Positions 25,651-37,427 of a stretch of 64,000 bases of DNA are shown piece after piece. A program made the position numbers and the translations under genes. The notes under the pieces are model-generated. The model was not told the DNA's origin and did no database searches. It saw only the letters and a program-made list of their open reading frames with translations. How positions within the stretch are numbered: position 1 is the stretch's first letter; the number at the start of each line of letters is the position of its first letter. Source of the DNA: Schistocephalus solidus (lineage: Eukaryota; Platyhelminthes; Cestoda; Diphyllobothriidea; Diphyllobothriidae); the NCBI GenBank assembly GCA_017591395.1, contig WEDG01000296.1, positions 134,501 to 198,500 of the forward strand, written 5' to 3'.

Positions 25651-26624
25651 GGCAGCCGAGAACGGCGGACGTGCTGCAAAATAAAAATAAAAATGTAAGA
25701 CTAGGCTGGAGAAAGTTGTAGACGCCGCGGAATTGTGAACCTACTAGGGAAATTCCCTCCCGGGCGAAATTGTCCACGGAGAGTAAATCACACAAGTAGT
25801 CTTATGCGATCGAAATTAAAGACCAAGTGTGGATGCAATAATGTACTGGCATATACTGCCATCAATAAGCGTTAAATGGTTGAAAGCACAATTTCGGAGT
25901 AAAATTTACACTTCAACCAAAAATATTCCCCCGGCTTAAGTAGGTTTCAACGTATTGAAACTTACGATTTAATTCTTTTTATGGTAAATAATCATGTGAT
26001 TTAATACTACTGACTGCCTGTTGGCAGATTGTGAGTATCACGTAGCTTTTCTGCAGTATATGCTTACTTTCAGCTCAAATACCCCTATCAGCTTTCGGAC
26101 TGAGCTATAGCGGTTTGTTTCTAGGGATTTACGCAAATTTTTCTCAGATATTTCTTTGGAAATTAAACAATACAAGTCTAGTGCAGTTAACTTAAGTGCT
26201 TATGTGCGACAAGAGTCGCAGGAACACGATTCTGTCCGCTAGAATAGCTGTGATCTTTGTGAAACCCCTAAAAGGCACTTTCAAAAGAAGCTGGTTGCAA
26301 AAAAACAGAAAGTTGGATCTGATGACCAGACAGTCGTGACTCCGGCCTGTCCGGGCACCAAGTTGGTAGACCAATCGTCTGTGAAAGAGTCACGTGACAT
26401 AGGGAAATCATGACACGGGGAGTTTTGGCGTTAATCCACTCGGTTTGTCTAGGTAGAAATGTCGAAGACTTGAAGGTTCAAAAATCAGACAGTTAGCTGA
26501 ACAACCCCTTCGTGAGGCAGAGTGCGTACCGACAGTTTCTCCACCAAAAAAGGTGTCATCATATTTAATTCCGTCTGCCATGAAGGTTTTTTGTCTACGC
26601 GCGAAGTGTGTGTGTGTGTGATGG

Positions 26625-26776
26625 CACGCCTAGGGGCCGCTAGGGCTCAGGAGACCCGGCTGCGCCAGCCACCTGCGTCCTCTCCCACCTCCGGTCTTCT
26701 TGACTCTGTCTTGACACCGGGCTCAGATGGGGGAGGAGGAGAGAGTGCGGTAGCAGCTGCGCAAGTCTACTATTAA
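26625..26776 (+). repeat. Dispersed repeat family B, short copy
   Basis: Matches the Gly-rich part of family B (MGGGG/ESAVAAAQVYY frame) and stops abruptly at 26776, where a telomere-like tract begins. Confidence 0.6.
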
Positions 26777-26782
26777 TGTTAA

Positions 26783-26935
26783 CTAAGGTCAGAGTTTGGT
26801 CTATGGTCATGATCAGGCTAAGGGTTAAGGTTTTTATCGTGTAAACTGTAGGGTTTAGGTTTAGGGTAGGGCTGGGGTCAAGATTAAGGTGACAGTTTAG
26901 CTTTATGTTAGGGTTAGCGTTAGCGTTACGAAACG
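26783..26935 (+). repeat. Degenerate TTAGGG-like interstitial tract
   Basis: About 150 bp of imperfect units (GGGTTTAGGTTTAGGG, GTTAGGGTTAGCG and similar) in TTAGGG orientation, joined directly to a family B fragment. Confidence 0.6.
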
Positions 26936-27317
26936 GGTTTATTTACCCACCTATTTTGAGCGGGCGGGGCGGTGCGGTTCCTTTTCCCGTGTCCTGATTG
27001 GTCGGCCATACAAGACAGCTTTGGTGTGATTCGAACCCACGACAGTAAGGGGAAGGCTTTAGTACATTCAAAGCTCCACCTTGCTGTTGTGAGTTGGAAT
27101 CCCTCTGAGGCAGCCGGCTTTTTCCGAATTGGTTCACATAAATTATTTCAATCTCTCAAACCCACCCGGCACTCATCTGAATGATTCGAGATTGATTGTT
27201 TAGGTAATCGTGCTTGTTCAGTCAGCTTACTGTGACAGAATTGGAGGATTTCGTGCATTGCAGGATGCTGGGCAGGTAACTTGACCCACGTGTGGTAAAA
27301 TTAACGGCTCCGGGTGG

Positions 27318-27388
27318 GGCCTCGTAGTTCAGGTGGTTAGAACGTAGGCTTTACTAAAGCTGTCATGGGTTCGAATCCCATCGATGTC
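27318..27388 (+). tRNA. tRNA-like sequence (pseudo-tRNA or SINE head)
   Basis: Cloverleaf-like: acceptor GGCCTCG/CGATGTC with one mismatch and one wobble, perfect D stem GTTC/GAAC, weak anticodon stem with loop TTACTAA (anticodon position ACT), short variable region, perfect T stem ATGGG/CCCAT with loop TTCGAAT, then a run of T from 27394. The ACT anticodon and poor anticodon stem argue against a functional tRNA. A related sequence lies at 46757-46845. Confidence 0.45.
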
Positions 27389-28585
27389 GCTAATTTTTTT
27401 ACAGATAAGTCAAATGAAGTAACCTGGTGTGTTTAAATTTTCACATGCCTTTTCGGCATGAACACGATGTCAATTTTGTTAAATTATGCAATGTTTAAGG
27501 ATTTTTTTACGGCTTGCCACTGCCTCACCTAAGGTTTATAGATAGTAAAATATTCAGTAACTTCAGGACTGACCTCGTACTGTCACCAAACCTCAGATCT
27601 AAGAAAACCCTACTTTACTTGGTGATTAAAAAATATCTGACAAAAGTCAGTCTCGTAGAAGTCTTTTCCAATTGCGGGTCACCGAATTATTCAATGCTCA
27701 CTTACAAGGCGAAATATAGCGTGTTTTCCGTCGCAGCACACAAAAGCACAACAGACTCCAAAACAACTTATATCTAAAGACGAAGGGTTGATAGGGGACA
27801 ACGTAGTCCAGGCTGGGTGGCATCCGATACCAGCCCATGACCGGTTAGTTTAGTCTTCCCCATCTCCTTTGGTATTCCTTCCTGCATATATTACTGGTTG
27901 CTATGCAGCAGCCTGCGCGGGCTTCCCCACGTGAAAACGTGACGAGCACGTCGAGTAACCTGGTCAGGTACCGCCCCTGTTCGACAACTGTTTTTATTTT
28001 AGTACGTAAATGACGAGCCCATGGCTGGGCGATGGAACGTCGGACCACTTATTGCTCAATGTAGAAAGAAGCCGGGTTCTAAATCCAGGTTATTTAGACT
28101 TGAACTTGTACAGGGCGAGTTGACGATGGCTAATAAGCCGGAAATGGATATGAAGTAGGATAGTTGAAAAACGAAGGTTCCCAAATCAGGAGTCAGGGAA
28201 GAGACATTGGATGAGGCCAGGTTTTACTGAGCGAAGGAGCATACAAAAGGCCCTGCAAGCAGTTGCCACAAGAAATCTCCACAGGCAAATCCTATGTCCG
28301 TTTTCTCCATTGAGAGGTTTAGACACCAGCTTGTGTAGACCCTAGCTCTATGTCGCCTGCAGCGAAGCGGTGAATAATGCACGTTGATTGGTTGGTGGCA
28401 ACAGATTGACAGCTCTAGCAGCGAATTGATTGGGAGCGTGAGGCGGACAGGAAGATCGCTTGACAGAGTGGCGGTGATCTCGGAAGCCGACTGTCAAAAC
28501 CATCTCAGCTTTTCCTGTCATTATCAGTACCCTACCTGCATGCCTCCAACCTACCCCCTGACACGATTATTCTCCCTCTTATTAG

Positions 28586-28860
28586 TGTTGTTCCTGAGGA
28601 CAATGTGGTCACCGAAACGCAACTGCCAGAGGAGTCGATGGTCGATAATCTTGCAGCCATGGAGTCGAGAATGAATCTTAACGGAGAACCGAGAAGAATG
28701 GAGGAGAAGACCTTCCCAGCGCCAACCATCGTGCGACCGCTTCTGCCTCAGCTTAATCTGAAGGAGAATGAACGGGCCAAATTCGAGACTTTCGTTCAAC
28801 CAGCAAACGATCCCTCCCTAAAGGTTGAATGGTATAAGGACGGAAAACCGTTGACTTCAG
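28586..28860 (+). CDS. Ig-protein exon 4: linker and first half of Ig2
   Basis: Encodes residues 469-560 plus one base. An acidic linker (TVVPEDNVVTETQLPEESMV) is followed by PAPTIVRPLLPQL (strand A), KENERAKFETFV (strand B, with Phe where the core Cys usually is), and NDPSLKVEWYKDGKPL (strand C). The acceptor is CTCTTATTAG (phase 2), matching exon 3, and the donor G|GTGAGT (phase 1). Confidence 0.9.
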
Positions 28861-29764
28861 GTGAGTGGCCGGTCAGCGATCTCGTTTTCTTTGCATGCGC
28901 CTTTGCTAGTTCTCTCGCAAACGATACAGGGAGTTCGATTTTGATAACAGGGACATGTCAGGGACCCGTCGTATATTTTGATTTATTTCCGCCTGGCTGT
29001 CCCGTCTACGAAGAAGAAACATGAAGATATGATTTTTGAGGCCATGGTGCCCACCAATTCGTGGAATTCAAGACGAACTCCTAACATCGGTGCAGGGTTG
29101 CCTAGAGGTTACTTTACAGTAGGGGAAATTATCTGCCTTTTAGCATGCAACTCCTGTCGGCAGTTTAGCGTGCAATTGCGTAGCGGTCATCACATATGCT
29201 TAATAGATACCAGAAAAATCAGTTTTGACTTATTAATCGTGTTCGTTTGTGCCGTCGAGCTCGGCCAACGATACCCCAGCCTCAGGTTTGAAATACCCAG
29301 GATTCAACCCCAGTCACCTTGATCACTGAGCTTTAGGGCCTGCGCTCTGCCATATAACAATCGATCTGCTGTTTTATTGGCTGAGTTGGTCATGATGACT
29401 GCTGATCAAAGATTTTACAAATTTGCCGGACGCCTCGAGAGTCGCTTTTCCGAGAACTAGCCTCGATCGAATGCACAAATCAGAACTCAACAGCCAGAGC
29501 GGAAGAAGAAAAGTTTAGTGAAGTACTCTACTAGAGTAAATAAGACGAAAAAGGAACATATGAGAATGTCCAGTGTCGGACAGAAATCGGATCAAGCAGA
29601 TAGTGTCCTCGAGTGGCTAGCATATCAGCTGGACTTCAAACTCATCCGACTGGTTTAGCAGGCCTCCAATCCTGTCGGGAGTTGGCGAGACATAAACTTG
29701 AGCACGGAATGTCGGCGGATCTATAGAGCGACATGCGAACGGGGCGGTAGGCTGGCGTGTGATA

Positions 29765-29826
29765 GACCCGGTTAGAATGGCTCCTCCTACCAAAAGGGTT
29801 CGGGTTCGAATCCCGTGTGTCTCACC
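29765..29826 (+). repeat. tRNA-like repeat fragment
   Basis: Contains A-box-like CGGTTAGAATGG and B box GGTTCGAATCCCG, close to the heads of the SINE-like family. The sequence around it (29.3-30.6 kb) is otherwise featureless intron. Confidence 0.45.
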
Positions 29827-30672
29827 TGCAGTCGACTGACAGTGATGAATAGATTCAGTGTGGCTACCCCCGCAGCTTCACCTGTCTTAGTCAACACTTC
29901 TTCCTCCATTATTATTGGACGCTGCCGGCACAAGGAGAAGAACATGTTCCAGTAAAGGTTTCCTTACTGTTCCAGCTCCCTTTCTTACCCCATTGGCTGC
30001 AATGAGTTTAAATCATGCAAATATTGAAAGCGCCTTCACGTAGCAACCCAGGACGTATAACTGAGATAGGATCTGTGGGGACGCTAAGGAGGCTATCATC
30101 AATCCAAGGCTACTGATAACAGGACAACACAGAGTTCATGTAAGAATGAATGATTAAATGTCAAGTGACCTGATCACCCAGCACATGCTACGCAAGAGAA
30201 CTAGAGCAAGGTTGTGAGAATTTAATAATACAAACAGTTGAGTAAAAACAAAATAATTGGATACTTAGATAGTTTGGTGACTCGGCACAGCTGAACTGCG
30301 AGTACTGAGTAATGTGCTGAACAAAATAAAGCAGAAAACGATTTTAGCAACGTGCTTTTGAGTTTCAAGGTCTATGAGAGTGAACTCCGGATATAGGTGA
30401 CAGGAGGTTGTGATCTCATTAACTTGCTTGTTGTTACAAAATTTGGAAGACAAATTAGCTTGAATACTCGGAAGTGGTATAACCACTGGACGAGTCAGTG
30501 ATGATGGTGATGAGTTTCCTACCCCATCGCCAGTTCAGTCACCTATCCCGCTTCTACTGCTGCGCACGAATCTGGAAAAGCCACAGCGTCAGGAAAGCGT
30601 GTCTGTAGCTGCTAATATTACTAGTTTCTATTAACGTTTTCATTGACACCACCTCCTCATCCTCATCATCAT

Positions 30673-30775
30673 TACCACCACCACCGCCGCCACCACCACC
30701 ACCACCACCACCACCACCACCACTTCCACCACAATCAGCACCAGCACCAGCACCACAACAACCACCACCACCATC
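30673..30775 (+). repeat. (CAC)n microsatellite
   Basis: Imperfect CAC/CCA trinucleotide run with CAG interruptions. It gives artefactual poly-His and poly-Gly open frames on both strands. It lies in intron 4. Confidence 0.9.
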
Positions 30776-31370
30776 AGCATTATCAGCCAATCATATTCAG
30801 CCCCAGGTCTGGGCGACCAGGAGTCGAATCCGGATGCTCCATATATCATTGTTCGGTATGTTGCGGCATGGAAGACCCTAGCCGCTACGAATTTCAGGCC
30901 CGACAAAGAAAAGGAAGGGAGGAAATGGAACGCCAGTTGAGAGGATGTTGTATTCCCTACAGAACTATTGGAGAAGAGGTTGGTAGGAGTTGGCAGACGG
31001 TCGAGGGCACAGGTCCGAAGCCGCGAGAATGGCAACCTGGGTGTGAGTTCGGCAGTCATCACAACACCTTGAGCGAGAGTCGACTTTGAAGATAATTGTA
31101 TGGTTTGGAGAGCTGTGAGTTGCCAAGACCCAGACTGCCACTGGGGTGCCCGGAGAAGTACTCGCCAGGGGCGCAGCGTTGCCACAGGTGCCCGTAATAG
31201 GACCACTACAGCAATGCGACTGCTGACGAAACGGGCCGAGCACGCCACACACCCTTATCAGCGAATGTAATGAAACCGTGGAATCACCTACTCCACCCCC
31301 AGTGCCTTTACTTCCAGGTTTTGAACCTCCCTCTAGAGGACGAGTTTTAAGACGAATACTTTGCCTTTAG

Positions 31371-31509
31371 GATGCCGATTTTCAACAACAATGGACCGCG
31401 GGTTCGCGATTCTCGACATCCACTACTGCTATGCCGAGGACAGCGGAGACTACTGCTGCGTCGTCACCAACTCAGCAGGATCAGTGCAGAGCAACGTCGT
31501 ACAACTCAC
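31371..31509 (+). CDS. Ig-protein exon 5: second half of Ig2
   Basis: Encodes residues 561-606 plus two bases (139 nt). Joined to exon 4 it reads SGCRFSTTMDRGFAILDI, then EDSGDYCCVV (strand F) and TNSAGSVQSNVVQL (strand G), completing Ig2. The acceptor is TTGCCTTTAG (phase 1) and the donor AC|GTAAGT (phase 2). Length and phases match exon 3, indicating that the two Ig units arose by duplication of an exon pair. Confidence 0.92.
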
Positions 31510-31660
31510 GTAAGTGCGCAGCGTACTCACGGCGCCTCGCGCTTCTTTCTTTAATACGACGGAATGCGTCAGAATTCAGGAAACAGGACTGACTTTACTG
31601 TGTGAAGAGACTTTGCAGGGGGTGAGCAGCGCGGAATATCTACATGCAGCATGCTTTCTA

Positions 31661-32270
31661 TCAGGTTGTTCGGAAAGTACAGGTCCATTTCAGAAACAAA
31701 CGTTTATTCTTGAAAAATGTTAAACAAGGGAACTTAGTCAACGTATGATCCCTGCACATCGGGGCATCTCTGCCATTGATTAGCAAGCTCAGTTATGCCT
31801 CGTTGCTCAAAAATCTACTGGCTTTGCTTGTACAAAGTCTTTGACTCCGGCGTCCGCCTCAGTTTTTTCTTAAACGTTAAACCTAGTGTCTAGAGCCTTA
31901 ATGGGGATAGTTTGCAGGATGTGATAAAGTATCACACGGCAAGTCATTGAGTTTCTGCAGCACCATCCTAGCAACACGTGGCCGTGCGTTGTCGTAGAGC
32001 GTAATTGGGTCACACACTGGTGCAAGTCTCATACTTTTCCAGGTGAAGATAGCCCTCCGTTTTCTCCGTTTAAGTGTGTCTTCCACGTAGCACACAAAAA
32101 TTGGACTTTAGGCTTCTTCTTATCCATCTTTCAAGGTTTTGGAGGATTGTTGTCGCAATAGGCCGATGGAACACACTGGGTTTTGCTCAGGTGACCTCCA
32201 CAAGGCAAAGCAGGGTTTGAGTCGGTGTCACAGGTGCTCTAGGAGATTCGCAGTCCTACGCCGGTAGATG
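31661..32270 (-). mobile_element. Mariner-family transposon remnant, copy 1
   Basis: The minus strand encodes TLYDNARPRVARMVLQKLND and ...DTLSHPANYPH (31898-32095), the DNARPxVA region around the second catalytic Asp of mariner transposases. The end at 31663 (GTTGTTCGGAAAGTACAGG) looks like a mariner terminal repeat. Only the C-terminal part of the transposase is present, so it is non-autonomous. Confidence 0.8.
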
Positions 32271-32278
32271 ATTTCATA

Positions 32279-33105
32279 ATGTTATGTTGTTCGGGAGATA
32301 GTAGTCGATTTAAGAAACATACATTTATTCTTGAAACACTTGACACTGCGTGTGTCAAAATTAGCCAACGCATGATCCCTGAACATCGATGAAAAGGTTC
32401 ATGAATGCCTCGTCACTATATGTCTACGGGCTTTGATGTAAAAAATTGTGAACCTTGGTTTTTTGGTTCAAAATTGTATATAGTTGAAAAATGATGGTCA
32501 GTGGGTGAATAATCACGAGAATGTTTCGGGTGAGATAAAGTCTCACACCACAAGTCGTTGAGTTTCTGCAGCGTCATCCTAGCAACAGGTGGCCGTGTGT
32601 TGTCGTGGAGCCGAGAAAGCTGTATTGGACAATATCAGTATCGGACCACCAGACGGTCACCATAACCTTCTGCTGATGCAACGTCGGTTTCGGGTCCTGT
32701 TTTGGCTCTTCGTCATTAGCCAGCTATTGCCCTGATCGCTAGCGGTTCTCAAAAGGCATCCAATTTTCGTCCCACGTCACTATTCGATAAAGATATGGAG
32801 CAGTAGAGTCTCGCAGGCAGAGCATTGAAGGCAGTTCAAAATGCCGAAGGCTTTGGGTTTCATTGAGCTCATAAGAGGCCAATTTAGCGAGCTTACAACC
32901 TAGCCAAGTTGCATCAGATGATCGGAAACCCTTGAAATATTAATACCGAATACCCATTACACTTCTACATGGGTTTCTTCAATAACTGTTTTCAAAATTT
33001 CCTTATGTAGAGGGTATGGCCGTTCCATACCTTCTTGATATTCATGAATCTCATTGCTAGTACGGATTTTGGGAGACCCCTTCGTACTGTCCGATTAATT
33101 GTAGA
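32279..33105 (-). mobile_element. Mariner-family transposon remnant, copy 2
   Basis: Diverged second copy on the minus strand. It has a terminal GTTGTTCGGGAGATAG end at 32286, LHDNTRPPVARMTLQKLND near 32.53-32.59 kb, and upstream a TWDENWMPFEN stretch near 32.77 kb with the first catalytic Asp context (mariner TxDExW). GTACTGTCCGATTAAT near 33085 may be the opposite terminal repeat. The frames are interrupted, so it is a relic. Confidence 0.75.
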
Positions 33106-33414
33106 CACTTCTCTTCATACCCCCTTCACAGTTGCAGCTGCTAGGGCAGGATAAGGACCGAATTTAAACTCATGCAAAGGAATAAATGCATTAATTCTTC
33201 CTAAGCTTTCGTAACCAAGGGTTCATGTACTCAAACTTGTACTCTGACACAAATTATGGAATAATTATTAAAGAGTACGCATCAATTATTAAGCAGCAAA
33301 TTTTCGAATGAAATACTTAAAAAGTAGCAGTTACCTTAAATGTTTAAAACAGAGTTGAAAATTGGCCAGTAGGTTCTTAAACAAAATAATAACGTACAGA
33401 CATTGCAAAGGTAG

Positions 33415-33535
33415 TATTTATAGCCAACAGGATAACCCCCTAAATCTCTTATCCTCGACCCTACCAATAACCGCAAACCTACCCCAAATTTAGCACCGAG
33501 CTCATTAAGACCAAACCCTACCAAATCAGTAATCG
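33415..33535 (-). repeat. Degenerate CCCTAA-like interstitial tract
   Basis: About 110 bp of imperfect hexamer-like repeats (AACCCCCTAAAT, GACCCTACC, AAACCCTACC) in CCCTAA orientation. Weaker than the other three tracts. Confidence 0.4.
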
Positions 33536-35223
33536 ACTCTGAAATAACGCAAAAAGTGCATTTGTACGCTCGGATTATGGAAAATGTACGCGAGGAAGGT
33601 CTAGTCCTGTTTCAGAATAGTTGTCATTAGGATTTTTCGGTTGTTGAGGTTGTCGTTATTGTAGATTGCAAAAGGATAATGTTTCTTTTTTGTGACCTGG
33701 CACACAGTATGATAGAGCACGCCTAAATTCCAAGGTACTTAGCACAGTTCTTACTCATACCACTGCAGTTTGTTAGAAAGATATTTGAATTTAAGGCAGA
33801 ATAAGGTGCATCTTCAATGCTTTTGTTTTTTAAGTTCGGGTTTGTGCAAAATATAAACTAATGCTTATTTCATGTCAGTTGAAAACCGACACAATGCCAG
33901 TCCGAGAAAAGTGTTTCATGTTTTCGCCTTTTTCTTCATTGGAGCACCCGTGTACTTCTGCGTTTTCCGGGCAGGAAAAATTCTCGGGCAGGCGCGGGAA
34001 TAAATCCTACACCCCGTACTACTCGCGGCCTTGCGCTACATTCCGGGGCGGTACATAGTCCCATTAAACCGCAACCCCTTACCCTCCTGACCGGAACCCA
34101 CAAATTAACACCAACTTGAACTCCCTGGAATATTCGTGAAAGGCTGCCTGTAACGCGGAGGCGGGGAGAAATTCAGAGTCCCATCAAATGTTCGACCAAT
34201 GAAATACCTTCCCTCAAAGCATGTTCTATCTCGTCATCCATTTCGGTTCACATATTAGAAATATGATGCAGGACAGAAGCCGAAATACCCGAAAAATTTG
34301 CGTTCTATTCACTGTTCATTAAATAGAAGTACATTTTCTAACGGAACGGCACCGTCGCCCTTATTTTAAACATTCGCAGCGTGGTGGGGCTCTCGACTGA
34401 GCAACTCTGTCATTATTTCAGTACAATGTACATTTATAAACTCAGTATGAATATTCTTGGCCCTCAAAATTTTATCAGAAGCTTTCAATCATTGGTTAAA
34501 AAAGTATGGTAAAGTCGGTTGAAAAACCCGTGTTAGGCTTCCGCCACAGTCTACCTTAAATTGTAAATAATACGCCGTTCTAGTATAGGTTGACAATTTC
34601 CTTTCCGAACTTCGGAAGCCTACAAAAATTAGCCAAGGATGCGTCGCACCAAAGTACAATAAATGCTGAAAAATAAATGCTGAAGACACCAAAATGCTAT
34701 TTCCGCGACAAGAATTGGATTGCCTCTCTCCCGAAGTATTCAGCAAAACCGAAAATTACGTTTAGGTCTAGAAAAGATTACTTCAATACTCCTCTTGTCT
34801 ATAAGTCCTCCTGGATCTTAATTTATAGGTATTTTAGACATTTCAGGACGCCTGCTGCTAAGAGAGTTTTTTTAACTTACCAGCAAACACCGAACTGCAC
34901 AGAAAGTGTCGCAGTTGGAAGGATCGCTTTTTTAGTCTCCTAAAAATGACACCCTAAGTAGTATACCTGTTTTTGACAGATTCTCAATACCCTTCAAAAT
35001 TCAAAAATAATTTAAAGAAATCATAAGCAAAAGTATTCCTTTGATGGCAAATCACGTCTTATTCGAAGTTAACATCTAAAAAAGCTATTTTTAGGTATAA
35101 AATGTTTTCTAATCCCGAATAATTTTGAGCGGGATTTTTCAAGGCATTTGCCCTTAGGAGTTTTAGTCATGCAGTTTTATGCCTTCTGTGCAAAAGTATA
35201 ATTAATTCCTTCATTATTTTCAG

Positions 35224-35325
35224 TTGTCGTCCTGGAGTTGGAATTGTCACGGATTCCGTGCTCTCGGAGGACTCAATTTCCTACCTGCGAAATCTGGATT
35301 CTATGGATAACTCAACAATGGCTTC
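35224..35325 (+). CDS. Ig-protein exon 6: kettin-type linker
   Basis: Encodes residues 607-640 plus two bases. Joined to exon 5 it reads TCRPGVGIVTDSVLSEDSIS then YLRNLDSMDNSTMA. Cys directly after the Ig domain and an I-x-x-D-S-x-L-x-x-x-I-x-x-L pattern are typical of kettin/sallimus inter-Ig linkers. The acceptor is TTATTTTCAG and the donor TC|GTAAGA; phase 2 at both ends, in register with both neighbours. Confidence 0.88.
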
Positions 35326-35734
35326 GTAAGATAAAAGAGAAACTAGCTATATTATTTTGTTTCCGTCTTTAACATGCTAGTACCTAATCTTTTTTTCATT
35401 GCCCTCACCACGAAAAGCATTTAAGACCTCAGTACTTGCGAGGGTTCTTAGAAATCACCTGGTAAAAGTGGAATTATATGCGTTTTTACTTGTTGCCACT
35501 TAATTCTCGTGTAAGAATTCGACCGTAGTGGAAGTAGCACGAAGTTATGACCTTGATTTAAATAAATCTCCTCGTTGAAACGGTACAAAAAACTTTTACT
35601 GCTCTACCCTGCTTTACTATCTTATTGTGTTATTTAAATTCCGAAATGATTTTCCCGTGGAATCCTTCAAAACGGGTAAGGAGGTTCTCCGATTTTCGCC
35701 ACTGCGATTCCTTCGCCTCGCCTCGCCTCGACTG

Positions 35735-35915
35735 TTGGTTCTGAGGATGCTCCCCGTGTGGCCCACGGAGAGGTGGGTGCAGGGCCCGCGGATTAGCTTA
35801 TTGTGAGTGTAGACTTGCGCAGCATTTACTTCACTCTCGCTCTCTCTTCCCTCACCTTGCTTGGTCCGGTTTCAAGACAAGACCTGAGGCGGGCTCGGGC
35901 GGGCAAGCGATTGGT
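35735..35915 (-). repeat. Dispersed repeat family B, short minus copy
   Basis: The minus strand contains the Gly-rich block and the flanking CAAGTCTAC motif of family B, degenerate. It is preceded by a short CCTCG repeat at 35713. Confidence 0.5.
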
Positions 35916-36711
35916 GTGCTGCCACACCTATTAATGTTTGCGTGTACCCGCTATAAAGAAAATCTCGTTTGCATAAGATGAATCTACACAACTGATCGTG
36001 TAAGGACAGAAACACCGGAACACATTGCCATTCGTCAGTCAGGCGCTAACGAAAAGAGGATTGTTCGAGAAGTTTCAAAAATTAACTCCTTTTGACACAA
36101 GGTTAGATCTGGCAATACTGGACTTAAGTACTTGCCTATAGGTGAACGAGGATACCTAATGAAAATACTATTTTACATTTTAAAGGGGCTGAATATTATT
36201 TTTTTCATGCTTATGTATACGCTGCCATGTTTCGTTTCGAATGTGGCCTTTATGATACTTGCCCTTTCATGGGATCCGAACTGCCATAATGAAGGCCTGG
36301 AAATTCTTGAGTTTGGATATGCTCGTGTGTGGCCCGCGTAGATATGCTGTTTTATTATTTCAGTCATTTTTTTCATTGGGAAAGTTGGGTGGCGAAGGAT
36401 GAGCAAGTGCATTGGGGGCCACACAAGTCTGTCTCACTAGAAACGAATTTACACGTAAGGTGCCACCTTGCGTCTACTATGTATTTGGTAAGCGATGGAA
36501 GAAGACGCTAGTGGTGGTCGAACTATCACAAACACCAAGGCAGTCTTGCATTTTCATACTATGATTTTATAAAGTGAAGACGAAAGAGTGTATGAAGTTA
36601 CACCTGATGTGTCTTGCCTCACGTCACCCATCATTGTATAATAACATGTAATGTACACCGTAAAGAGGTTGAACGCCTTGCGGTTGTTGAAATTTGTAAT
36701 CCTCCTTGTAG

Positions 36712-36883
36712 GTACGACATGCGTTATCAGGAGGTTGAGGAACCTCCATGCGCGCCATCTTTTGAAGTCTCGCCACAGGAGACAACGGCCATCGAGGGAT
36801 CTCCTGTCAGACTTTTGGTGAAGGCTGGAGGTTTTCCGCCACCACGCGTTCAGTGGTTCATCAACGGCGATGTCCTGCCAACG
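36712..36883 (+). CDS. Ig-protein exon 7: first half of Ig3
   Basis: Encodes residues 641-698. After SYDMRYQEVEEPPCAPSFEV come TTAIEGSPVRLLVKAGG (strands A-B) and FPPPRVQWFINGDVLPT (strand C with core Trp). The acceptor is CCTCCTTGTAG (phase 2) and the donor ACG|GTAATA (phase 0). Ig3 is the most divergent of the three domains and lacks the usual core Cys pair. Confidence 0.88.
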
Positions 36884-36997
36884 GTAATATGTCGCGGGAA
36901 ACACTCAGTCCACCGGCTTTGTTTCGGTCTCCACTACTTAAAACATAATATGCCCCATTAACAGAAGTTTACAATATAGCCTTTTTTCGTTTCGCAG

Positions 36998-37193
36998 AGT
37001 GGCGGTGGGGGTGCTTGGCGCATTTACAGCGATGGAGGAATTAGCTACCTAGAGCTCAATAGATGCGGTCCCCCTGGAGAATTTCAGGTCACTGTCGTTG
37101 CCAAAAACAAGATGGGCGAAGCATCGGCATCCTGTAATCTGTATGTGGAACCCCAGCCAGATTATCGGCCAGATTTGAAGCATGTGGAACCAG
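36998..37193 (+). CDS. Ig-protein exon 8: second half of Ig3
   Basis: Encodes residues 699-763 plus one base. SGGGGAWRIYSDGGISYLEL (strands D-E) is followed by GPPGEFQVTVVAKNKMGEAS (strands F-G; a VVAKN end instead of YxCxAxN), then LYVEPQPDYRPDLKHVEP. The acceptor is TTTTTTCGTTTCGCAG and the donor G|GTAATG (phase 1). The intron before it is only 114 nt. Confidence 0.9.
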
Positions 37194-37313
37194 GTAATGA
37201 AAAGACACAACTTAGCTATATTACTAAATACGTTGTCAGTAGCCAGTTTTGCTACCATTTTAACGAATGCCAGTTCAGTTGCCGCATTTAATTGAGTTAA
37301 TCTACAATTTCAG

Positions 37314-37427
37314 AAAATCCATTCAAAAAAATGATTTCGTTGAAGAAAGTGGAACGCACACAGGAACTCAGTCAGGCACTCAGCAAGCCAAAAGCAAGAG
37401 CTATTGACCTGCGCAAACTCGAGCGAA
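37314..37427 (+). CDS. Ig-protein exon 9: basic helical segment
   Basis: Encodes residues 764-801 plus one base: ENPFKKMISLKKVERTQELS, then QALSKPKARAIDLRKLER. Highly charged, Lys/Arg-rich and predicted helical. The function is unknown; a filament- or actin-binding linker is possible. Acceptor TACAATTTCAG, donor A|GTAAGT, phase 1 at both ends. Confidence 0.88.

Noticed and set aside
30554..31248. Poly-Gly, poly-Val and poly-His open frames around 30.6-31.2 kb
   Set aside because: Readings of the (CAC)n microsatellite fused by chance to flanking sequence.
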